A stretch of 64,000 nt of DNA from a bacterium (GTDB lineage: Bacteria; Vulcanimicrobiota; JABDET01), in contig JAJYZB010000006.1 in NCBI GenBank assembly GCA_021800275.1, forward strand, positions 1 through 64,000. Direction: 5' to 3'. The notes under the pieces are model-generated. The model worked only from the letters and a program-made list of their open reading frames with translations. It did not search any database and was not told the DNA's origin. Within the stretch, counting starts at the first letter, position 1; each line of letters begins with the position of its first letter. Shown here in pieces: positions 26,330 through 32,722 of this stretch. The position numbers were made by a program, and so were the translations under genes.

Positions 26330-26632
26330 ATGTCGAAGAAACGAGAACTGTGGACTCCTGTGAAGAAACGAGAAGCGGTGCTTGGGCTTTTGATGGGCGA
26401 AAGTCTTGATGAGCTGAGCTGGGATCTCAATTGAATGCAGCGGCGTCTGAAGCGGCTCATTGGAACGATCAAAGGAAAATGTATCTGATGTTAGCGTTTC
26501 AAAAACATCGCAGAGGCACGGGAGGTGATTGGAAAATTCATTGAGACATACAACCAAGCCTGTCTCATTGAGCGGCTGGGATTCCGGTCGCCTTTACAGG
26601 TTAGAAAAGAATACTTTGAGAGGGCAGAGTAA
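26330..26632 (+). mobile_element. Degenerate IS3-type insertion sequence remnant
   Basis: An ATG at 26330 reads an OrfA-like HTH start (SKKRELWTPVKKREAVLGLL, then MGESLDELSWDLN) before a TGA at 26432. After a deletion, 26495-26632 reads the end of an OrfB integrase: RFKNIAEAREVIGKFIETYN, then ERLGFRSPLQVRKEYFERAE and TAA. The catalytic DDE core is absent. This is an internally deleted, dead copy. No terminal repeats or target duplications were recognised. Confidence 0.7.
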
Positions 26633-26795
26633 TGAAGTTTGAGTGTCTAAAAAATCGGAGCCTGGACAAATCACAAAATATGCCACTTCTACGCCAGTTG
26701 GTTCTTGTTCAAAGACTGTTATTATTTCTTCTTCGTGGATCTTCCATTAGCTGTGACTTTTCGTGGTTTCGTTTGACAAGGCTATCTCAGGCGAG
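26633..26795. other. Gene-free spacer with a short unexplained open stretch on the minus strand
   Basis: No gene is supported here. On the minus strand 26634-26737 stays open and reads HEEEIITVFEQEPTGVEVAY followed by FVICPGSDF. The TGVxVxYFxxCP pattern is faintly like the N-terminus of Cas4 or another PD-(D/E)XK protein, but it is too short to assign. Confidence 0.3.
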
Positions 26796-27215
26796 TTAAA
26801 GTGAGAAAGTGAAGTGTCCATCAAAGCTGAGAGTAAATGTGCCTTTGCACAGCACATCTCTACCTAAAAGTAGTTGAAATGGAGAGTTTATTCCTATCGC
26901 GAACTCTAAAACTTGAGTATTGGGAAAGACAACCATTTCGGAGTTAAAAGGGATTATTAAATTTGTCAGATAGACATTGACTGGAGAGGTATCAGTTGCC
27001 GATACCATTTCGCGCAAGCCTATTGAATTCAGGTTAAGAGTCCTTACAGCAATGGAAGAAATGCAGGTAACTGTTGCCCCTGTGTCAATTAGAGTATTGA
27101 AGTACTCGATTTTTTGCTGGCTGGGACCGACCTCTGATTCCAATTGGGGTCTCTGGATTCCCACTTGGATGATTGGTCCCCCTCCAGGGTTAAATTTGCC
27201 GCTTAGGCAGGGCAT
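26796..27215 (-). CDS. Retropepsin-like aspartic protease-family protein
   Basis: The 139-residue protein has the retroviral-type protease pattern: the catalytic LIDTGATVTCISS at about residues 42-54, a flap region, and the C-terminal hydrophobic-Gly motif LLLGRDVLCKGTFTLSFDG. Such single-domain proteins probably act as dimers. Family role in bacteria is mostly unknown. Its start overlaps the end of the DUF5678-like gene by 26 bp, so the two form one unit. It lies among toxin-antitoxin debris. Confidence 0.72.
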   Translation of the reverse strand: MPCLSGKFNPGGGPIIQVGIQRPQLESEVGPSQQKIEYFNTLIDTGATVTCISSIAVRTLNLNSIGLREMVSATDTSPVNVYLTNLIIPFNSEMVVFPNTQVLEFAIGINSPFQLLLGRDVLCKGTFTLSFDGHFTFSL

Positions 27216-27453
27216 GAGAATAGAAGCCTAAATCGGCAGGAGTCTCGATAATCTCCTGAATTGAAAATGGTTGAGATTTATACATTTTTCTGCCGGCAAT
27301 GTAAGCATCCCCAGCAGTATCAAATACAGCTTTTAGTTCTCCGTGATGGAAAAGGGCGAATTTTCCTCTGTTTTCAGCTAAAAGCTTTGGGAGCATTTTT
27401 TTAAAAATTTTGTAGTTCATTTCGATTTCTTTTCGCTGTCGCTCTTGGCTCAT
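27190..27453 (-). CDS. Small DUF5678-like protein
   Basis: A protein of about 87 residues with a helical N-terminus (NYKIFKKMLPKLLAENRG) followed by a short beta unit (KFALFHHGELKAVFDTAGDAYIAGRKMY). The pattern resembles DUF5678-type small proteins, a tentative assignment. The frame extends to an ATG at 27468, but the -10 element TATAAT lies at 27473-27478, too close for that start. The ATG at 27453 has GAGG 10 nt upstream, so I choose it. It overlaps the aspartic protease gene, and a fragment of a second copy lies at 26063. Confidence 0.6.
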   Translation of the reverse strand: MSQERQRKEIEMNYKIFKKMLPKLLAENRGKFALFHHGELKAVFDTAGDAYIAGRKMYKSQPFSIQEIIETPADLGFYSHALPKRQI

Positions 27454-27472
27454 GTTAGTGTTCCTCATTAAA

Positions 27473-27478
27473 ATTATA
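27473..27478 (-). promoter_or_regulatory. Extended -10 promoter for the DUF5678-like/protease pair
   Basis: On the minus strand the sequence reads TGGTATAAT, an extended -10 element, about 20 nt before the chosen ATG. No good -35 is visible at 17 bp, consistent with an extended -10 promoter. Confidence 0.55.
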
Positions 27479-27580
27479 CCACACTACTTTGTTATTTCCT
27501 AGTGGTCTTTTTAGACAAAGGTAATCCCCTGGAAAAAATCGAAGAGGAGCGAGAGGGGTAACTGACATTGGAAGTGAAAA

Positions 27581-27857
27581 AAAACTTATCTGCGATTATG
27601 AATGAGATTCTTATTTACTGATGCCAGAGGGGTGATTTTTTTTCTATCCGGGTCAGTTTTTGAATTACTGTTTCTAATTTTTTTTAGCATTGCGAAACAA
27701 TGTGGGGGCAGCATGAGCACGGCTAAAGATGAGGTTAAGAAAATGTTGGAGCATCTGCCTGACAGTTCCTCATTGGAAAAGATTCCAGACACTATGCTGC
27801 TGCATTTGTCCATGAAGTTCTTGAAGATGCTTCCTCTCTTTCACAAACAATAGGCAC
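27581..27857 (+). repeat. About 275-bp dispersed repeat A, copy 1
   Basis: Runs from the left end aaaacttatctgcgattatg to caataggcac. It aligns along its full length with 29952-30227, roughly 92% identical by eye with small indels. The left end also appears alone at 25967. Each full copy carries a broken antitoxin-like gene. It may be a non-autonomous element or a duplicated toxin-antitoxin locus. Confidence 0.85.
27713..27853 (+). pseudogene. Frameshifted antitoxin-like gene (DUF2281-like N-terminus), copy 1
   Basis: The ATG at 27713 follows a G-rich SD and reads STAKDEVKKMLEHLPDSSSLE, a common N-terminus of small antitoxin-like proteins (normally continuing with an EDI-x-YxLYV-type segment). 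The in-frame continuation is unrelated and ends at 27853. In another frame the DNA reads HYAAAFVHEVLEDASSL, closer to the expected continuation. I infer an early frameshift. Confidence 0.6.
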
Positions 27858-27876
27858 TTTGCATTTTTTTGAAACC

Positions 27877-27906
27877 GTTTAAATTCCGCATAGGGGAAGT
27901 AAAAAG
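27877..27906 (+). repeat. CRISPR-repeat-like 30-mer, copy 2
   Basis: Matches 25985-26014 at 28 of 30 positions, starting GTTTAAATTCCGCATAGGGG. It lies 20 bp after the end of repeat A copy 1. No further copies are seen in the following 300 bp. Confidence 0.5.
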
Positions 27907-27930
27907 TTCATTCAATTCGCAGGTTCCTTC

Positions 27931-28102
27931 TTATTTTAATTCTAATTTATTTAAAAACTGCTCAATTTCAAGGGAATAAATGCTTTTCAGTTTGAGTACA
28001 TCTTCTATAGACAGTTGAAATTTTGCGCTCGTCCAGTTCGAAGCCATAGGCATGACGAAAACTTAATTCAGATTTTAAAAGAGCAAACTTTTCTTTTTCC
28101 AT
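27931..28102 (-). pseudogene. Truncated and frameshifted HEPN (HepT-like) toxin gene
   Basis: Minus-strand ATG at 28102 reads EKEKFALLKSELSFRHAYGFELD, matching the C-terminal FRHxYxxELD section of HEPN proteins that pair with MNT nucleotidyltransferases. A frameshift then moves to KFQLSIEDVLKLKSIYSLEI followed by EQFLNKLELK and TAA at 27931. The N-terminal half is missing. It directly follows an intact MNT gene, the usual MNT-HEPN order, so this toxin partner is dead. Confidence 0.7.
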
Positions 28103-28440
28103 GACAACCCTTCATTTTTTATTTTTTGACCCAGACGGTGATGTTCTAATTGCAGGAGATCTATTTCTCTTCCTGTTTCTCGAGAAAGAAATGCCGCTGC
28201 TCTGAAAAAATCAGCATCAGAAAGTCCGACAAAACCAATGTCCAGGTCAGAGTGTTTAGAAAACGCATAAGGTCGAATAACAGAGCCGAAAAGGTAGGCT
28301 TCCTGAAAAGAAACCTGTTCTGATAGTGTTTCAAGAGCTGTAAAAATTTCTTGAACTATTTTGAGGCGCTCTGCCTCCAATTCTTCTCTTTTTCTGTGAG
28401 AAACTTCATCCAGTAAGTGTGTGGAAAATTTTGGCTCCAT
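28075..28440 (-). CDS. MNT-type minimal nucleotidyltransferase (antitoxin-like)
   Basis: The 121-residue protein has the polymerase-beta-like nucleotidyltransferase signature AYLFGSVIRPYAFSKHSDLDIGF: GS, then DXD in SDLDI. The conserved REIDLLQLE strand carries the third acidic residue. The C-terminal IKNEGLSWKK is typical of the family end. In MNT-HEPN modules this subunit AMPylates and silences the HEPN RNase; here the HEPN partner downstream is broken. Its 5' flank is the 45-bp repeat shared with the glycosyltransferase gene. Confidence 0.8.
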   Translation of the reverse strand: MEPKFSTHLLDEVSHRKREELEAERLKIVQEIFTALETLSEQVSFQEAYLFGSVIRPYAFSKHSDLDIGFVGLSDADFFRAAAFLSRETGREIDLLQLEHHRLGQKIKNEGLSWKKKSLLF

Positions 28441-28485
28441 GATTTAATGCTTATGCTTATTTTGGATAATACCTCTTGTTTGTTT
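28441..28485 (-). repeat. 45-bp duplicated 5' flank, copy 2
   Basis: Second copy of the 25790-25834 repeat, directly abutting the ATG of the nucleotidyltransferase gene at 28440. It retains the TATTAT on the minus strand. Confidence 0.7.
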
Positions 28486-28522
28486 TAAGTCTCAGCAGCC
28501 TTTTGCTGCAGAACAAAAGAGT

Positions 28523-28654
28523 GTCATCTCAGCTCATGAATTTCGTCTTGTGGACTCTAAGGGGAAGCTGAGAGGAACTTCTGGATTGTCAACAAGTGGA
28601 TCTCCTGCAATCTTTCTTTATGATGCTCAAGGAACCACGCGTGCTGTGTTTTTT
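28523..28654 (+). pseudogene. Fragment of a repeat protein with RLVDxxGKLR motif
   Basis: About 43 codons are open and read VISAHEFRLVDSKGKLRGTS, then GSPAIFLYDAQGTTRAVFF. This matches the repeated (EFxLVDxxGKxRA / GxPxLxLYDxxGxxRA) unit of a family of bacterial proteins of unknown function. There is no start codon and the frame soon ends. The rest of 28486-28747 shows no gene. Confidence 0.5.
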
Positions 28655-28747
28655 AGTTGTATTTTTGACAGATTTTTGACAAGCTTATGTTAGAATCAAG
28701 GGGATATAATGAGGTTCACATAGAAACTTAAAAGGAGGAATTAAAAT

Positions 28748-29101
28748 ATGGCACTTCCTAATCCACAAAATTTGCCAGAAAGGGTAACCCTGTTGGAGCA
28801 GTCAATTCAGTTCATTCGAGAAAAATTGAATCAACTTCATGAGGAAATTATCCAAATCAAAGAAGAGATTGACGGTAAATTTGAGCAGCTTTGGAAGGAG
28901 ATGAACAGGAGGTTCGATTATCTGCTGCAGGAAAGCAGGGAAAATCGGAGGGAAATCTCCGAAAATCGCAGAGAAATTGGGGAGATCCGAAAAGAAATGA
29001 GAGAGCAGTTTATGATTTTTCTTAACTGGCAGAAATGGATGCTTGGAACTGGTTTCTTAGGATGGCTTTCCCTTATGATCGCGATTGTGTTTAAACATTA
29101 G
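28748..29101 (+). CDS. Coiled-coil protein with C-terminal TM anchor
   Basis: The 117-residue protein has a long coiled coil (about residues 12-90, rich in Glu/Arg/Gln heptads such as RREISENRREIGEIRKEM). A C-terminal TM helix follows (WMLGTGFLGWLSLMIAIVF). An AAAGGAGG-type SD lies about 10 nt before the ATG. Such small tail-anchored coiled coils are common beside mobile or toxin genes, but their role is unknown. It appears intact, unlike most neighbours. Confidence 0.65.
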   Translation: MALPNPQNLPERVTLLEQSIQFIREKLNQLHEEIIQIKEEIDGKFEQLWKEMNRRFDYLLQESRENRREISENRREIGEIRKEMREQFMIFLNWQKWMLGTGFLGWLSLMIAIVFKH

Positions 29102-29282
29102 GTTAAAAAAGAAGACGTCCCAAAGTTTCAGAAGAAATAAGGTAAAGGTTTCATCAATTTGGACACCTCTTGTCTGAAGCAATCCAATTTTCTTTGATTC
29201 TTGGAAAGATCTTTCATAAAGATCTTCTGCGGCTTGAATTTCTGATTTCCATCGAGAGAAAAACTTTGGAAGGTGAGCATGA

Positions 29283-29404
29283 GTTTCTATCGAGGACACG
29301 CCCGGATTCTGCAAGAGTGCCACACTGCAGGAAATTGAGAAGCATGGATTTGTTCTGACACCTGGACGCTATGTTGGAGCAGAGGCACAGGAGGACGATG
29401 GATT
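29283..29404 (+). pseudogene. hsdM: C-terminal fragment of a type I restriction methyltransferase (HsdM)
   Basis: The frame reads [20 protein letters not shown], then [19 protein letters not shown]. This is the highly conserved end of HsdM (DVPGFCxSA...LTPGRYVG). A stop precedes it and no methyltransferase core is present, so only about 40 residues survive. The rest of 29102-29469 contains no supported gene. It is evidence of a lost type I restriction system. Confidence 0.75.
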
Positions 29405-29469
29405 AAAGGTTCCACACCTCTTGACAAGAATTCCTATGGATTCCCATAAGTTAACTGGCGAAGGTAGCC

Positions 29470-29775
29470 ATGAGAAGAGAATCATTTACTCGCGACAAAG
29501 TGCTCGAAGAACTGCGTCATCTGAAGCCTGTACTTGAAAAGCAATACGGGGTGATGCGAATTGGCATCTTTGGATCATTTGCAAAAAATAAAATTCGCGA
29601 GGACACTGATATAGATGTGGTTATTGAGTTGAAAGAGCCAGATCTTTTCTCTCTAGTGCATATTAAGAAAGCTTTGGAGGAAGATTTTCATCGCCGAGTG
29701 GACGTGATCTCTTTACGAGAGCACATGAATCCTTACTTGAAGCGCCGCATTCAAACCGAGGCAATCTATGTATGA
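29470..29775 (+). CDS. MNT-type nucleotidyltransferase (antitoxin-like)
   Basis: The 101-residue protein has the motif [26 protein letters not shown], with GS and DXD catalytic features, plus [27 protein letters not shown] at the C-terminus. It belongs to a different MNT subfamily from the gene at 28075. An HEPN partner start overlaps its end but is cut after 22 codons. A TTGACA box about 45 bp upstream could be part of its promoter. Confidence 0.82.
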   Translation: MRRESFTRDKVLEELRHLKPVLEKQYGVMRIGIFGSFAKNKIREDTDIDVVIELKEPDLFSLVHIKKALEEDFHRRVDVISLREHMNPYLKRRIQTEAIYV

Positions 29776-29836
29776 TAAAAGCCTAGCTCGGGAAATCACA
29801 TCCCAGATATTTGAAGCAATTAACCGTATTACTTAA
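29768..29836 (+). pseudogene. N-terminal stub of a HEPN toxin gene
   Basis: ATG at 29768 overlaps the end of the MNT gene and reads [20 protein letters not shown], the usual N-terminus of HEPN partners (YDxxLxxEIxxQIxxAxxRI), then TAA. The rest is gone, replaced by a reversed hicA fragment. With 27931-28102 this is the second dead HEPN in the region. Confidence 0.65.
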
Positions 29837-29910
29837 CGGCTTCCAATCGTGTGGTGAATATAGAAGCCAGCTTTTTGAAGGACATGAAGAACTTCTTCTG
29901 CTTCAAGGAT
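29833..29910 (-). pseudogene. Fragment of a hicA-like toxin gene
   Basis: On the minus strand about 25 codons read ILEAEEVLHVLQKAGFYIHH then TIGSR and TAA. This matches the N-terminal part of HicA (EVxxxLxKAGFxxHxxxGSH). Its 3' end abuts the HEPN stub, marking a deletion or recombination joint. Confidence 0.6.
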
Positions 29911-29951
29911 TCAAGTCTCACTTCCACTGGAGCAGGACACAGTTGATAAAC

Positions 29952-30227
29952 AAAACTTATCTGCGATTATGAATGAGATTCTTATTTACTGATGCCAGAG
30001 GGGTGATTTTTTTTCTACCTGGCTCAGTTCTTGAATTACTGTTTCTAAATTTTTTAATACTGCGAAACAATGGGGGAGCAGAATGAGCACAGCTAAAGAT
30101 GAGGTTAAGAAAATGTTGGAGCATCTGCCTGACAGTTGCGCATTGGAAAAGATTCCAGACACTATGCTGTTGCATTTGTCCGTGAAGTTCTTGAAGTCGC
30201 TTCTTTTTTTTCACAAACAATAGGCAC
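29952..30227 (+). repeat. About 275-bp dispersed repeat A, copy 2
   Basis: Second full copy of the repeat at 27581-27857, in the same orientation, 2.37 kb away. It carries the same broken antitoxin-like gene. The short caataggcac sequence at its end also appears at the left side of both copies of repeat B (30291 and 31631), so repeats A and B may have been parts of one mosaic element. Confidence 0.85.
30083..30223 (+). pseudogene. Frameshifted antitoxin-like gene, copy 2
   Basis: ATG at 30083 reads STAKDEVKKMLEHLPDSCAL, then the same degenerate continuation as copy 1, ending at TAG 30221-30223. Both copies share the frameshift, so the break preceded the duplication. Confidence 0.55.
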
Positions 30228-30264
30228 CGACTTTATGGTGGAAGAATGAAAATTTTTTCAATTT

Positions 30265-30537
30265 ATCCGTTCGCGCTAAAAAACTGAAAACAATAGGCAC
30301 AGTTCAGCGGGGTTTAGTTTCGTTCAGAATTTTCTCAAATGTTTTTTTAAATTCCGTCTGGAGCGAGAGATCAAATTCCTCAAGTTTCTTTAAAACCCAG
30401 ACAAAATTAGATTTGGGATTTTTTAAAATCAGAGACTTAATATCTTCTAAATCTCTTGGCCTACCTGCGATAATTTTTTTAAGTAGGTTTTGAAAAATCA
30501 CGGAGGATTTTTGCCACTTTGATTTTGTTTTCTATGC
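30265..30537 (+). repeat. About 273-bp dispersed repeat B, copy 1
   Basis: Nearly identical to 31605-31877 (about four differences seen). It carries on the minus strand the C-terminal fragment of a nucleotidyltransferase-like gene. The very high identity indicates a recent duplication, 1.34 kb apart in direct orientation, flanking the helicase fragment and the hicBA pair. Confidence 0.9.
30304..30501 (-). pseudogene. C-terminal fragment of an AbiEii/DUF6036-like nucleotidyltransferase, copy 1
   Basis: The 65 codons read LLKKIIAGRPRDLEDIKSLI, then VWVLKKLEEFD. The KxxAGRPxDLxDI...WLxEFD pattern is the usual C-terminus of stand-alone nucleotidyltransferases of the AbiEii or DUF6036 type. The catalytic N-terminal domain is missing. 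Confidence 0.65.
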
Positions 30538-30851
30538 CTGAAAGAGGATCTTTTATTTTGTTCAGAAGCAGGACATATTTCGATGCGGAAATCGAGAAAC
30601 TGGATCACTGGGCAGAAGATCGCCTCACTTCATTGAAGACAAAATTGGAAGAAATAGATAACCAGATTCGCGAAATCAAGAAAGATGCAAGGTTGGCACT
30701 GAACCTGCCTGCAAAGCTGGAACTGCAGCGGAAATTGAGGCAAATGGAAGGGAGACGAACTGAAGCATGGAAAGAATTTGATCAAGCCTACCGCGAGGTT
30801 GAGCAGCAGAAAGAAATGCTATTGGATGAAATCGGTAAGCGGTTGAAGTAG
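30538..30851 (+). pseudogene. C-terminal coiled-coil fragment of an SNF2/DEAD-type helicase
   Basis: The frame reads YFDAEIEKLDHWAEDRLTSL followed by a long Glu/Lys/Arg coiled coil ending LLDEIGKRLK and stop. This matches the C-terminal end of large SNF2-like helicases of bacterial defence loci (YFDEEVEKLDxWAED...). All motor motifs are absent. The open frame begins inside repeat B at 30519, so the ATG there is probably accidental. I treat it as a remnant, though a small coiled-coil protein could still be made. Confidence 0.6.
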
Positions 30852-30947
30852 CAGGTGGATGAGGAAATTCTCTTCACTTTGAGATGGCAGGTGGTGTGAT
30901 TCTAACGTGCCTGTGAAGGGGTTCTTCATCACGGAAGCAAAATCTGG

Positions 30948-30953
30948 TATAAT
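30948..30953 (+). promoter_or_regulatory. Extended -10 promoter of hicBA
   Basis: TGGTATAAT places an extended -10 about 35 nt before the hicB ATG. No strong -35 is seen. The layout matches the promoter of the pair at 27190. HicB proteins usually bind their own promoter, so autoregulation is likely. Confidence 0.55.
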
Positions 30954-30987
30954 AATATAGGTAATCAGTAAAAAAAGGAGCACAAAT

Positions 30988-31212
30988 ATGCGGCAGTTTA
31001 AACTCATTGTTGAAAAACATCAAGATGGATATGTAGCGTATCCACTAGGCTTTAAAGGAGTAGTGGTTGGAGAGGGGGACACCTACGAAGAGGCTCTAGC
31101 TGATGTAAAATCAGCTATTCGCTTTCACATTGAAAGTTTTGGTCAAGAAGTGTTTGAGGTAGAATCTCCTGTTTTAGAGGCTTTCGTGGCTGAAACTGGA
31201 GTTGCCATTTAG
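30988..31212 (+). CDS. hicB: HicB-family antitoxin
   Basis: The 74-residue protein has the HicB partial RNase H-like fold: KLIVEKHQDGYVAYPLGFKG, then VVVGEGDTYEEALADVKSAIRFHIESFG. There is no C-terminal DNA-binding domain, as in many short HicB proteins. A strong SD (AAAGGAG) lies 9 nt before the ATG. It overlaps hicA by one base. Antitoxin-first order is common in this subtype. Confidence 0.88.
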   Translation: MRQFKLIVEKHQDGYVAYPLGFKGVVVGEGDTYEEALADVKSAIRFHIESFGQEVFEVESPVLEAFVAETGVAI

Positions 31213-31451
31213 TGTTGAAATTTCCCAATGATGCTCCAAAATCTCGTGTTGTTAAAGCCTTGGTGCATCTTGGATTTAAAATGGTTCGAGAAAAAGAACA
31301 TATCTCAATGTTTCGGGAAAGTCCGGATGGAAGCCGAACTCCTTTAACAATGCCGAATCATTCGAGAATTAAAGGTTCCACACTTAGATCGATTTGCACT
31401 CAGGCAGGGATTGCGCGTGAAGATTTTTTGCGGGCGTATGAAGAGGCGTAA
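31212..31451 (+). CDS. hicA: HicA-family mRNA interferase toxin
   Basis: The 79-residue dsRBD-like toxin has KSRVVKALVHLGFKMVREKEHISMFRESPDG, with the family catalytic His in EHISM, then TPLTMPNHSRIKGSTLRSICTQAGI. The start is GTG overlapping the hicB stop, or TTG one codon later. It is the only complete toxin-antitoxin pair in the region and sits between two copies of repeat B. Confidence 0.88.
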   Translation: MLKFPNDAPKSRVVKALVHLGFKMVREKEHISMFRESPDGSRTPLTMPNHSRIKGSTLRSICTQAGIAREDFLRAYEEA

Positions 31452-31480
31452 GAAAAAAAAGGGGGAAGGTGAAATATTTC

Positions 31481-31627
31481 GTGGCAGATTCAAAAATTAC
31501 TTATCAGCAGGAATTTGAAAAGCTTGACCTGAGATCCCACGATATCGCGGCAGAAAAGATGGATGCCCGACTTTCAGAGGAAGAGAGAAAAGGATCTGCT
31601 TCTAATCCGTTCGCGCTAAAAAACTGA
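31481..31627 (+). other. Short open frame ending inside repeat B
   Basis: GTG at 31481 (weak G-rich SD) reads 48 codons: ADSKITYQQEFEKLDLRSHD, then IAAEKMDARLSEEERKGSAS, ending NPFALKN in repeat B. I do not recognise a family. The N-terminal part is coding-like; it may be the start of a gene cut by insertion of the repeat. Confidence 0.35.
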
Positions 31628-31877
31628 AAACAATAGGCACAGTTCAGCGGGGTTTAGTTTCTTTCAGAATTTTCTCAAATGTTTTTTTAAATTCCGTCTG
31701 GAGCGAGAGATCAAATTCCTCAAGTTTCTTTAAAACCCAAACAAAATTAGATTTGGGATTTTTTAAAATCAGAGACTTAATATCTTCTGAATCTCTTGGC
31801 CTACCTGCGATAATTTTTTTAAGTAGGTTTTGAAAAATCACGGAGGATTTTTGCCACTTTGATTTTGTTTTCTATGC
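31605..31877 (+). repeat. About 273-bp dispersed repeat B, copy 2
   Basis: Direct copy of 30265-30537. The minus-strand fragment at 31644-31841 encodes the same 65-residue nucleotidyltransferase C-terminus with two amino-acid differences. Confidence 0.9.
31644..31841 (-). pseudogene. C-terminal fragment of an AbiEii/DUF6036-like nucleotidyltransferase, copy 2
   Basis: Same 65-codon fragment as at 30304-30501, with Leu to Ser and Asn to Lys changes. It lacks the catalytic domain and was duplicated with repeat B. Confidence 0.65.
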
Positions 31878-31948
31878 TTGGCAGTTTTTTATCATTTTTC
31901 CCCTTTATAGGATTCGCTTTTCAGGGGAAGAAATTATTCATTTTGTTT

Positions 31949-32576
31949 TTAGGGCAGCCGATAATTTTGATTATCCAGGCAAGAATCATAAAGATTTTGA
32001 TCGATATGGACCCAATCAGTTTTATTGATTCCTCTAACGTTTTTACCAGTTGATCGAAAGGGAAAGGCAGAGGCAACTTTAATCCAACGATTTTGTTCTT
32101 TGGCAATTAATCGAATTTCATCAGCTACCTCTGATAAGTCTTGGTCCTGGCTGAAAATGAGAATAACATCAGCTTGTTTGTGGTAGGCTGCTCGTATGGA
32201 ATCCAAAGCAATTCGAACATCTACTCCTTTTTCTTCAGCAACGCGAAATGTGTGTTCAGTTCCATCTGGTAGATGTTATAATCTTATTTCGATATCTCAA
32301 CAGGCGAGAAAAAACATCAACATTTTTTTGATGCCCCATTTTCCCAAGTTTAGCAACCCAAAAATGATTCCAGGCCGGATCATCTTTAGGGTCAGGAATT
32401 CCTGTATAAAACTTTGTCTGGATAAGCTGCCAGTTTTTAAGCTGACAGACAGACTCTGCCAATTTCAATATGTCATAGTTTGGATATGTATAACCAAAAG
32501 TTTCTCGTACAGCATGAAAAAGATTTTGACCATCAATGTAAGCAATCGTACGTTTGGGGAAAGCCTCTCTCAGCAT
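31949..32576 (-). pseudogene. Frameshifted NYN-domain (LabA/DUF88-like) ribonuclease gene
   Basis: The N-terminal half (ATG at 32576) reads RTIAYIDGQNLFHAVRETFG and the conserved KFYTGIPDPKDDPAWNHFW, then goes out of frame near 32285. Another frame continues LPDGTEHTFRVAEEKGVDVR, DSIRAAYHKQADVILIFSQD, and ends GINKTDWVHIDQNLYDSCLD before the stop at 31949. A single indel separates the halves; catalytic Asp positions (YIDGQN, SQDQD) are otherwise kept. It could be a sequencing error or recent decay. NYN proteins are PIN-like RNases, sometimes defence-linked. Confidence 0.78.
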
Positions 32577-32722
32577 TTTAGTCGTTCAATAAATAACCCT
32601 GCTCGAAGGCTTTTGTAGCACGACGGGCAGGGAGCAAGTATTTATATCTTTTCGACTCGTTTCGACACTCTTCCTTCTGATTTTAAGTCTATTTTTCTCG
32701 CTGCGTATCAGAGCAGCGTCTT

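Noticed and set aside
26330-26632. Functional insertion sequence
   Set aside because: The transposase lacks its DDE core and has in-frame stops; no terminal inverted repeats were found.
27586-27813. Minus-strand frame across repeat A
   Set aside because: The plus strand has the recognisable antitoxin N-terminus; the minus frame shows no conserved motif and is broken differently in the two copies.
29057-29323. Minus-strand 88-codon frame
   Set aside because: No recognisable motif, no SD, and it overlaps both the coiled-coil gene and the HsdM remnant on the plus strand.
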